A DNA stretch of 64,000 nt from an uncultured Porphyromonadaceae bacterium (GTDB lineage Bacteria; Bacteroidota; Bacteroidia; Bacteroidales; Muribaculaceae): assembly GCA_900540205.1 (NCBI GenBank), contig UQER01000008.1:41640-105639 (forward strand). The letters run 5' to 3'. The notes below the pieces were generated by a model. That model was not told the DNA's origin, did not search any database, and was given only the letters and a program-made list of their open reading frames with translations. Positions within the stretch are counted from its first letter, which is position 1; each line of letters begins with the position of its first letter. Shown piece by piece: positions 57,665-64,000 of this stretch. Made by a program: the position numbers and the translations under genes.

Positions 57665-58461
57665 CGTCCGAGTTCCCACACACAATACACGGGTGCGAAC
57701 ACAGCAAGCAGCGTGAAGGGGTCGCCCGTGGGTGTCACTATGGCCGCCAGAATCAGCAGCCCAACTATGGCATGCCGGCGGTATCTGTCGAAAAACGCAC
57801 GCGTGAGCAGGTGCATACGTCCCAGCACCCATGCCAGCAGCGGCATCTCGAAAATAACGCCCATAAGGAGCACAAGGGTGAAGAAGGTGTTCATGTAGCT
57901 GTCAAGCGATATCACATTCGGCACGGAGGCCGACAGCTGATAGCCGGCAAGAAAACGCACAGTGAGCGGAAATACTATAAAATATCCCACCGAGGCGCCG
58001 AGATAAAACATCAGATTGCCAAAAAGGAAAGCCTTCACGGCCCCACGCCGTTCGCGCTCATATAGCGCCGGGCGCACGAACCCCCAAAGCAGATAAATCA
58101 CCACCGGAAACAGCAGCACAAGCGACAGCCAGCATGCCGCCGACATGTGGATAAAGAACTGCGACGCAAGTTCTATGTTTATCAGGTCGATATGAAAACC
58201 GGCATCGGCAGTGTCGGCCAACGCGGGCCACAGCGACGCCACGGCGTCGAACAACCGGTAGGTGCAGAACGCCCCGGAGCATGGCGCAAGAATCACCTTG
58301 TCGAAAATCTCCGGCATGAACGCGAACAGGCATAGACAGCCTGCCATCCACACAATCACAACCCGCAAAAGCACCCTGCGGAGCGCATCGAGGTGATCCC
58401 AGAACGACATTCCGGGAGCCTCCGCACCTCGGCCTTCTCCAGCTTTAGATTCAGTGTTCAC
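57631..58461 (-). CDS. tatC: Sec-independent translocase subunit TatC
   Basis: The receptor core of the twin-arginine export system, 276 aa with six membrane helices. The N-terminal signature MSFWDHLDALRRVLLRVV (residues about 18-35) contains the conserved HLxxLR, and the mid-protein segment RPALYERERRGAVKAFLFG is also characteristic, as is EMPLLAWVLGR. A long periplasmic loop precedes TM3. It lies 22 bp downstream of tatA, with no tatB in view. The 3' end overlaps maf by 34 bp. Confidence 0.92.
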   Translation of the reverse strand: MNTESKAGEGRGAEAPGMSFWDHLDALRRVLLRVVIVWMAGCLCLFAFMPEIFDKVILAPCSGAFCTYRLFDAVASLWPALADTADAGFHIDLINIELASQFFIHMSAACWLSLVLLFPVVIYLLWGFVRPALYERERRGAVKAFLFGNLMFYLGASVGYFIVFPLTVRFLAGYQLSASVPNVISLDSYMNTFFTLVLLMGVIFEMPLLAWVLGRMHLLTRAFFDRYRRHAIVGLLILAAIVTPTGDPFTLLAVFAPVYCVWELGRYMVPRASCDN

Positions 58462-58483
58462 CGATTTCTTTCAGATTGCTGTG

Positions 58484-58738
58484 TCATTTATCGGCATCCT
58501 TGCCGCTGACCGAAGAAGTGGCGTCGGTCTTCTCGCCCGGCTTCTCCACAGGGCGGTTGATCTCCTCGGACATACCGTTGAGCCCCTCCTTGAAGCCACG
58601 GATTCCTTTGCCGAGACCGCGCATAAGTTCCGGAATTTTACGGCCGCCGAACACCAGCAGTATCACAACCGCAATGACTACAATCTCCATCGGTTTCAGA
58701 TTCCCGAGAAACAACGGAACAAGCAAAACAATATTCAT
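58484..58738 (-). CDS. tatA: Twin-arginine translocase subunit TatA/E
   Basis: The pore-forming subunit, 84 aa. It has an N-terminal helix (NLKPMEIVVIAVVILLVFGG), the FGGRKIPEL hinge, an amphipathic helix (RGLGKGIRGFKEGLNGM) and a polar charged tail. The ATG at 58738 gives a hydrophobic start of about 15 extra residues, slightly longer than usual; the Met at residue 17 would give the standard N-terminus. tatC follows 22 bp later. Confidence 0.93.
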   Translation of the reverse strand: MNIVLLVPLFLGNLKPMEIVVIAVVILLVFGGRKIPELMRGLGKGIRGFKEGLNGMSEEINRPVEKPGEKTDATSSVSGKDADK

Positions 58739-58788
58739 ACGTGTAGATTTAGAGAGATGATTGGAGAAGAACTGGAGAGAAGGGAAAC

Positions 58789-58840
58789 GAAAACCGGCAT
58801 CGGCCAACTTTTGTAGAAATGAGTGTGTCCGATGCCGGTT
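58789..58840 (-). terminator. Probable terminator between efp and tatA
   Basis: A 12-13-bp perfect stem (AACCGGCATCGG and its complement) with a 24-nt loop, followed on minus by TTTTCGTTTC. It separates the efp transcript from tatAC. Confidence 0.55.
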
Positions 58841-58883
58841 AATGATTTCAGAAAATAAACTGTGTCTGGGCCAAAAGCCGTTA

Positions 58884-59450
58884 TCAGGCCTTTACACGCT
58901 CCAGATAGTTGCCGTTGCGGGTGTCTACGCGCACCTTGTCGCCGATGTTGCAGAACAGGGGAACACGGATTTCAGCGCCGGTCTCCACTGTGGCGGGCTT
59001 GAGGGTGTTGGTGGCGGTGTCGCCCTTGATGCCGGGTTCGGTGTATGTGATTTCAAGTACCACATTGGCAGGAAGCTCGCAGGTGAGGATAGTGTCGGAA
59101 GCGGCGTGAACCATAGCTTCCACGATGTCACCTTCCTTGAGGAACTGTACGCCTTCGATGCTTTCGCCGGGAAGAGCAATCTGCTCGAAAGTCTCGGTGT
59201 GCATGAAGTTGTAGCCCATGTCATCCTGATAGAGATACTGATAAGGACGGCGTTCGATGCGCACCTCGTTAACTTTCACACCCGAGTTCCAGGTCTTGTC
59301 GAGGATGCGGCCGGTCTTCACATTGCGCAGTTTGGTGCGGACGAAAGCCGGGCCCTTGCCGGGCTTAACGTGAAGGAATTCAACGATAAAGAAATAGTTG
59401 CCGTCGATATCGAGGCACATGCCGTTTTTAAAATCAGCTGTTGTTGCCAT
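58884..59450 (-). CDS. efp: Elongation factor P
   Basis: Relieves ribosome stalling at polyproline. The 188-aa protein has three beta-barrel domains. The loop that enters the peptidyl-transferase centre reads VKPGKGPAFVRTKL with Lys32 at its tip, the residue modified in many bacteria. The central TFEQIALPGE segment and the C-terminal VPLFCNIGDKVRVDTRNGNYLERV signature are clear. It has its own -33/-7 promoter. Confidence 0.96.
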   Translation of the reverse strand: MATTADFKNGMCLDIDGNYFFIVEFLHVKPGKGPAFVRTKLRNVKTGRILDKTWNSGVKVNEVRIERRPYQYLYQDDMGYNFMHTETFEQIALPGESIEGVQFLKEGDIVEAMVHAASDTILTCELPANVVLEITYTEPGIKGDTATNTLKPATVETGAEIRVPLFCNIGDKVRVDTRNGNYLERVKA

Positions 59451-59565
59451 AAAATGTTGTTATGCGTATATTTAGTATGATAAAATCAATGATTGGCGCC
59501 CTGCGCCGCATCCGTGGCACCGGCGTCCGGCCGCAATGAAAGGCCCGCAACGCCAAAAGGCTGTG

Positions 59566-59597
59566 CAAAATTATCAAATTTCCAGCTAACTGCCAAA
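59566..59597 (-). promoter_or_regulatory. Promoter of efp
   Basis: A -33 TTTG (complement of 59594-59597), a 20-bp spacer and a -7 box TAATTTTG (complement of 59566-59573). The leader is about 110 nt. Confidence 0.65.
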
Positions 59598-59646
59598 TCC
59601 CCACCGCCCCTTTTGTCTTTTTGCCACTACATTCTACTGCATATTT

Positions 59647-61683
59647 TTACTTGCCGGTGCCGAAACGGGAGGTGTCGATGGGGTTATCCTTGGGCTTGAA
59701 TCCGTTGAAACGCCATATTAACGTGAGCTTGAGGTTGCGGGTCATGTCACGGACTTTCATCCTGTAATCCTGGCCGGCATCGCGGATAGTCATGGTGGGC
59801 GACCATCTGTTGAATATGTCGTCGGCTTTCAGCACCAGTTCACAACAACGCTTCTTTCCGAACTGCCAGTTGACACCTGCATCCATCCTCCATATGCCCG
59901 ACAGGTTGGCCATCCCCTGCTGCGACGGCGAGATATAGCTGAAATCCACCGACAACGACACCGGACAGTCCTGACTGAATTTGAACGAGTTGGTCAATGT
60001 TCCATAGAAAATCCATTTGCTATGGTCAAAGCTTACGTCATGGAAACGGTCGGCTTTCTCCCGCTGATTGAACACATTGACCGTGGCTGTGGCATTCCAG
60101 ATATATCCCACGCCGAAAGGGGCATACAGATTCAGGCCTACAACACGCTTGTAGTTCATATTGATGGTCTGATAGACAAGCGCGAGCGCATCGGGCCACT
60201 GATAAGGCAACTGCACCGTTGCCTTGTCGCCATACTGGTAATACAGCGTCGCCACATATTTCTGCCTCAGTATGTAGTTGAACTGCGCATCATACTGGAT
60301 GTATGGCAGCAGTGCAGGATTCCCGATTACGGTTGAATAATCGTTGATATGGCTTGTGCCGCCATGCAGTTCCCAGTATGAGGGGTAAACGCGCCGTGTG
60401 CTGAGATTTAGCTGGAAGATGCTGGCGGGAGTCTTGTAATATGTGGCTCCAAGCTGAGGGACGAAATTCCACTCGTGCTGATATCTGTCATGAAAATACT
60501 CACCCTTTGCGGAAGCACTGAACGACAGGCCCCAGTCAAACGCCCTCTGCGTCCCCACATACAGGCTGACAACGTCCTCATTTAGCCTGTCATCAAAATC
60601 AGGATGGTCAGAACCGGCGTAGCGCTGCGAGCTGTGGTCGACGGAATGCTGATACTCAGCGCCATAATTCAACTGCCATTTGCCCAACTGATGCTGCTGG
60701 TCAATATAGGCATGATAGCGGTTTATGGCCTGACGGTTTTCCGAGCCGAGCAGATAATCGGCGTCCCTGAACAATGATTGCGCCCGGTTTTCCGCATATC
60801 GCGTATAGTCACCACCGATGGTCATGCCGAACGGCGCGGTGTAACGCACGGCGATGTTGTGGTAACCTACCGGCGAAAGCATGTCATGATCATTTGTGAA
60901 ATGGCCGAGTGTGCCGCCCGACAGGCTTTGGGTCTTTGAGCCGGATATTATCTGACCGTTGTATGTGAGTTTCAGCGTTTTCCAGGCCGCAGACGCGAAG
61001 ATGGTATTGCACCAGTTCCGACCGATACGGCGCATGTCATCCTCTATCAGTCTTCGGCCGCCGTTGAGCATGTGGTTTGACCATGTCTCCTCCCGGTTCC
61101 ACGATTTTGTCCTCGACACGCCGTAATCCAGGTCGAAGGTCCAGTCTTTCACCGCATACGTGGCTGCAAGCGCCCCGCCGTACGAGCCGTAATGAGCCTG
61201 ATTGTAGCCTGCTCTTACCTGTCCCTGCAGCCCGTCGAGAGGCTTGGGCGTTTTCAGCACCACGTTTATCACAGCCCCGTCCACATGATATTTCGCCGGA
61301 GCGGCATACATTATCTCAACATTCTTCAGCCTGTCGACCGGCGTGGTGTATAGCAGCTGGTACAGATTCTGTAGCGGCATGTTGGTCAGTTCGCCATTCA
61401 GGATAATGGTTACGCCGGAGGTGCCTGCAAGCCCTATCATTCCGTTGTTGTTCACCACTCCGGGCAGATAGCCCAGAGCCTCAAGAATGTTGGTCACAGG
61501 CTTGTCCCTGACAATGGCGGGAAGGTCAACCGCCATCACACCGCCGGCACTTTTCACCACCGGCTTCTCGCCAGTCACAACCACCTCGCCAAGTTCATGG
61601 CTACGGAGTGAATCAGTGGTTTCGGTCTGAGCTACAGCGGCCACTGATGTAAGCATTGCAATAGGAATCAGAAAATTTCTCAT
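59647..61683 (-). CDS. Outer-membrane beta-barrel protein with plug domain (TonB-receptor-like)
   Basis: The 678-aa protein has a signal peptide (MRNFLIPIAMLTSVAAVAQ). A plug-like domain at about 25-150 includes ELGEVVVTGEKPVV and NILEALGYLPGVVNNNG, then VDGAVINVVLKTPKPLDG. The rest is an OMP_b-brl_3-type barrel rich in aromatic girdle residues, ending LTLIWRFNGFKPK. Unlike the 26.5-kb homologue it lacks the CarboxypepD_reg domain. The ATG at 61683 is used; a TTG two codons upstream is in frame. It diverges from a histidine kinase/response regulator pair. Confidence 0.87.
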   Translation of the reverse strand: MRNFLIPIAMLTSVAAVAQTETTDSLRSHELGEVVVTGEKPVVKSAGGVMAVDLPAIVRDKPVTNILEALGYLPGVVNNNGMIGLAGTSGVTIILNGELTNMPLQNLYQLLYTTPVDRLKNVEIMYAAPAKYHVDGAVINVVLKTPKPLDGLQGQVRAGYNQAHYGSYGGALAATYAVKDWTFDLDYGVSRTKSWNREETWSNHMLNGGRRLIEDDMRRIGRNWCNTIFASAAWKTLKLTYNGQIISGSKTQSLSGGTLGHFTNDHDMLSPVGYHNIAVRYTAPFGMTIGGDYTRYAENRAQSLFRDADYLLGSENRQAINRYHAYIDQQHQLGKWQLNYGAEYQHSVDHSSQRYAGSDHPDFDDRLNEDVVSLYVGTQRAFDWGLSFSASAKGEYFHDRYQHEWNFVPQLGATYYKTPASIFQLNLSTRRVYPSYWELHGGTSHINDYSTVIGNPALLPYIQYDAQFNYILRQKYVATLYYQYGDKATVQLPYQWPDALALVYQTINMNYKRVVGLNLYAPFGVGYIWNATATVNVFNQREKADRFHDVSFDHSKWIFYGTLTNSFKFSQDCPVSLSVDFSYISPSQQGMANLSGIWRMDAGVNWQFGKKRCCELVLKADDIFNRWSPTMTIRDAGQDYRMKVRDMTRNLKLTLIWRFNGFKPKDNPIDTSRFGTGK

Positions 61684-61709
61684 AAACAAGCACTCTGATT
61701 AGTTTCAGG

Positions 61710-61717
61710 CAAAATTA
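61710..61717 (-). promoter_or_regulatory. -7 promoter box of the beta-barrel gene
   Basis: The minus strand reads TAATTTTG, about 27 bp before the ATG. The direct repeats at 61749-61787 lie just upstream of the expected -33 position. Confidence 0.5.
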
Positions 61718-61748
61718 CGCTCCGCCAACCGGAGGATGCTCATCATTT

Positions 61749-61787
61749 CCCTTATTTAGCCTTAACCGCACCCTTATTTAGTCTTAA
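61749..61787. promoter_or_regulatory. Direct-repeat operator between beta-barrel gene and two-component genes
   Basis: CCCTTATTTAGCCTTAA (61749-61765) and CCCTTATTTAGTCTTAA (61771-61787) differ at one base and start 22 bp apart, two helical turns, the arrangement expected for an OmpR-type dimer. The AGTCTTAA core recurs upstream of the beta-barrel gene at 28.8 kb. Confidence 0.55.
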
Positions 61788-61826
61788 AACTACGAGCCTG
61801 AAAGCATTGCGTAACGGGAATATTCA

Positions 61827-61834
61827 TAAATTTG
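61827..61834 (+). promoter_or_regulatory. -7 promoter box of the histidine kinase gene
   Basis: TAAATTTG ends only 5 bp before the ATG at 61840. If used, the transcript would have almost no leader. Confidence 0.4.
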
Positions 61835-61839
61835 CCATA

Positions 61840-63267
61840 ATGAAACATTACCGTACCATATCCATCACATTCATAGTGGTGATTGCAGCCCTGTTCGGGT
61901 GCAACATCTGTTATCTTGTCAACCTCTACCATTCCATCCGCAGCGATGTGGAGCGCCAGGTGATGACAGCCATGGCCGACGCCGACATCGACGATATGTG
62001 GGAACGGGCCGACCGTGTGAACCGTGCCGCCATCGCTGCACGCGAGGCAGCCGGTGCCGCGGGCGATTCCTTGGAGATTGACCGCCCCGCAAGCGTGTCC
62101 GGAGTGAAGGATGAGGAGGGCAACTTTGTCACGACATCCACCAACAAGGACGGAAGTGTTGAGGTCAACAAGACCCCGCTGCGTCGCGACAGATCCTACT
62201 CCAACCAGATGGTAAATGACATGAGTCACCAGATGCACAGCAACATGGACCGGTATGTGGACTTCAATCTGACCATCATGGACAGCATCCTCGTGGAGCG
62301 TCTGGCCGACCGCAACATACGCCCCGATTTCCTTGCGGTGGAAATTGTCGGCAAAAACGGCGACATAGTCCGCTCCAGCATCCACGTTCCCGCATCGGCC
62401 TCCGGTTACGATGTGTTCTCACTGTGTTTCAACCCTGAAGCCGGCTTGTATTACCGCGCATACATGACACCGCTGACAGGCCACATCTTTTCGGAGATGG
62501 CAGGCGTGGTGGTCACGGTGTTCCTGCTGATGTTCACTTTCGCACTAGCATTCGTGTATCTTTTCCGCACCGTTGCCAGGCTGCGCACCATCGAGGAGAT
62601 GAAGGACGATTTCGTGAGCAACATGACCCACGAATTGAAAACCCCCATTGCGATAGCATATTCGGCCAACGACGCGCTGCTCAACTACGACGCCGGCAAC
62701 AATCCGGCCAAAAGGGAGGAATATCTCACCATCGCCAACAAGCAGCTCAGGCGTCTTGGCGAGCTTGTTGAAAGCATACTGGCAATGAGCATGGAGCGCC
62801 GGCGGTCCATGCAGTTGAAAATGGAAAGGATTCCACTGCGGCAGTTTGTCGACGAGATAGCCGCGGCGCAGCGTATGCGCCAAGAAAAAGCCATCACCAT
62901 CGATGTCAGCATACCAGACAGCACCACCGTGCTGTCCGACAAGGTGCACCTGGCCAATGTGCTCGGCAATCTGATTGACAATGCCATAAAATACTCAGGC
63001 AACAGGGTTGCCATATCCATCTACGGCAACCACGATGGCATCACAGTGGCCGACAACGGCATAGGCATCCCTGCCAAATCCATCCCGTATCTGTTCAACA
63101 AGTTTTATCGCGTGCCGCACGGCAACCGTCAGGATGTACGCGGCTACGGCATCGGGCTGTACTATGTGAAAAGCATCCTCGACAAAATGGGATGGACCAT
63201 AGCGGTGAAAAGTACAGAAGGAGAAGGATCGGTATTCACTATCAAATTCAGCAAAGATGAACCATAA
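61840..63267 (+). CDS. Sensor histidine kinase
   Basis: The 475-aa protein has a first membrane helix (ITFIVVIAALFGCNICYLV), an extracytoplasmic region of about 180 residues without a recognised domain, and a second membrane helix (GVVVTVFLLMFTFALAFVYLF). The HisKA helix follows with the phospho-acceptor His264 in SNMTHELKTPIA. The HATPase domain has the N box LGNLIDNAIKYSG, then VADNGIGIPA (G1), FYRVPHG and GYGIGLYYVKSI (G2). I start at the ATG at 61840; the upstream frame to 61807 has only a TTG. It overlaps the response regulator gene by 11 bp. Confidence 0.92.
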   Translation: MKHYRTISITFIVVIAALFGCNICYLVNLYHSIRSDVERQVMTAMADADIDDMWERADRVNRAAIAAREAAGAAGDSLEIDRPASVSGVKDEEGNFVTTSTNKDGSVEVNKTPLRRDRSYSNQMVNDMSHQMHSNMDRYVDFNLTIMDSILVERLADRNIRPDFLAVEIVGKNGDIVRSSIHVPASASGYDVFSLCFNPEAGLYYRAYMTPLTGHIFSEMAGVVVTVFLLMFTFALAFVYLFRTVARLRTIEEMKDDFVSNMTHELKTPIAIAYSANDALLNYDAGNNPAKREEYLTIANKQLRRLGELVESILAMSMERRRSMQLKMERIPLRQFVDEIAAAQRMRQEKAITIDVSIPDSTTVLSDKVHLANVLGNLIDNAIKYSGNRVAISIYGNHDGITVADNGIGIPAKSIPYLFNKFYRVPHGNRQDVRGYGIGLYYVKSILDKMGWTIAVKSTEGEGSVFTIKFSKDEP

Positions 63268-63940
63268 GATACTGTTTGTAGAAGATGAGAAAGACTTGAC
63301 GCTGATTGTGGCCGACACTCTGCGCGGGCAAGGCTATGAGGTGATTACAGCCTCCGACGGCGTGGAGGCTATAGATAAATTCCGCACATCGGGCGCCAAC
63401 TTGATAGTGGCCGATGTGATGATGCCGCGCATGGACGGTTTCACCATGGCCAAGGCGATACGCCGTTACTCTCCGGATATTCCCATACTGTTTCTCACCG
63501 CCAAAAGCACCATAGACGATGTGGAGCAAGGATTTGCCGTCGGGGCAAACGACTATCTCCGCAAACCGTTCGAACTGCGAGAACTGATTGTACGCATAAA
63601 GGCGCTGCTCCGGCGCAATGGCGACCGGCCGTCGCCTGCTATCAGACTGGCCATCGGCCGCTATACATTCAACGTAACCACCCAGACACTTGCCATCGAC
63701 GGCAACGAAGTGGAACTGTCGCATTTCGAGGCACGCATTCTGGAACAGCTTGCCACCAACATCGGCAAGACCGTTGATTCCTCCGACCTCATGATGGCCG
63801 TGTGGCAACGCGACGACCCGAGCAACCGCAACTCCCTGCACGGTTATATCCACAAACTGCGCCGCGCCCTGTCGCTCGACCCATCCGTATCAATCATCAA
63901 CCAACGCGGCTTCGGCTACATGCTCACACTCCGCACATAG
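63257..63940 (+). CDS. OmpR-family response regulator
   Basis: The 227-aa protein has a receiver domain with the acidic pair in FVEDEKD, the phospho-acceptor Asp53 (LIVADVMMPRMDG), the switch Thr in LFLTAKS and the Lys in YLRKPF. A C-terminal winged-helix DNA-binding domain follows (TFNVTTQTLAIDGNEVELSHFEARILEQLA; HGYIHKLRRALS; NQRGFGYML). It is translationally coupled to the kinase. Its likely target is the direct repeat at 61749-61787, by position. Confidence 0.94.
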   Translation: MNHKILFVEDEKDLTLIVADTLRGQGYEVITASDGVEAIDKFRTSGANLIVADVMMPRMDGFTMAKAIRRYSPDIPILFLTAKSTIDDVEQGFAVGANDYLRKPFELRELIVRIKALLRRNGDRPSPAIRLAIGRYTFNVTTQTLAIDGNEVELSHFEARILEQLATNIGKTVDSSDLMMAVWQRDDPSNRNSLHGYIHKLRRALSLDPSVSIINQRGFGYMLTLRT

Positions 63941-63942
63941 GC

Positions 63943-63984
63943 AAAAAAGAGACTGTCTAACAAGTTTGGGCAGTCTCTTTTTAT
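63943..63984 (+). terminator. Terminator after the two-component genes
   Basis: The stem AAAAAGAGACTG pairs with CAGTCTCTTTTT around a 15-nt loop, ending in a T-run. The last 16 bases of the window hold nothing recognisable. Confidence 0.8.
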
Positions 63985-64000
63985 ATTCTAAATGGCAAAA

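Noticed and set aside
1..64000. CRISPR arrays, integrons, prophage genes, known metabolite riboswitches
   Set aside because: No regularly spaced direct repeats, integrase genes, phage structural genes or recognisable riboswitch cores were seen.

Overview
The window is a compact, moderately GC-rich chromosomal segment from a member of the order Bacteroidales. The GC content, high for Bacteroides itself, and the gene set suggest Muribaculaceae or a close relative; that family placement is an inference. The order-level call rests on the TAnnTTTG -7 promoter boxes ahead of many genes (often with a TTG-type -33 box 19-21 bp upstream), the lack of strong Shine-Dalgarno sequences, and several Bacteroidales-type families: an HU-CCDC81/SPOR protein, CarboxypepD_reg outer-membrane beta-barrels, an OstA-like protein and a ptb-buk pair. 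Most of the window is core genome.

Layout. 1-3.8 kb (minus strand): a DUF4827-like lipoprotein cut by the window edge, an NrnA-type DHH phosphoesterase, a flavodoxin and myo-inositol-1-phosphate synthase. 4.1-12.1 kb (plus): purH followed by the rod-shape cluster mreB-mreC-mreD-PBP2-rodA, then a Nim-like flavoprotein. 12.2-15.2 kb (minus): two small membrane proteins and a cupin-hcp-rubredoxin operon. 15.3-26.2 kb: DUF488 protein, valS, an S9 peptidase, a LysE exporter, a CBM9-like protein, a glutamine synthetase, mutL and a small conserved protein. 26.5-30.7 kb (minus): an outer-membrane beta-barrel gene and a membrane-anchored TPR/LuxR-HTH regulator. 30.7-36.0 kb (minus): ftsK-lolA-trxB-algH. 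36.2-40.9 kb (plus): a SurA-like chaperone, an OstA/LptA-like protein and an M18 aminopeptidase. 41-44.6 kb: an SPFH protein, an unknown exported protein and an MFS transporter. 44.7-45.0 kb: an apparently non-coding transcription unit. 45.3-48.3 kb: ptb-buk-formate/nitrite channel. 48.5 kb: tRNA-Glu(CUC).

Accessory segment, 48.7-52.2 kb. It is AT-rich and bounded by a perfect 24-bp inverted repeat. It carries a truncated-looking ORF, an IS1595-family transposase, a strongly structured possible RNA with its own promoter, a lipoprotein/TM2-SHOCT gene pair and a 44-codon ORF.

52.2-64 kb returns to core genes: a PHP phosphatase; a plus-strand run of HU/SPOR protein, nitroreductase, DUF2520 protein, HAD phosphatase, kdsC and maf; then tatC, tatA and efp on minus; and a second outer-membrane beta-barrel gene diverging from a histidine kinase/response regulator pair.

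The main leads are the promoter-to-terminator non-coding unit at 44.7 kb, the structured RNA in the AT-rich island, and an AGTCTTAA-type motif repeated upstream of both outer-membrane beta-barrel genes, which suggests a shared envelope regulon. All assignments were made by reading the sequence; no database search was possible.
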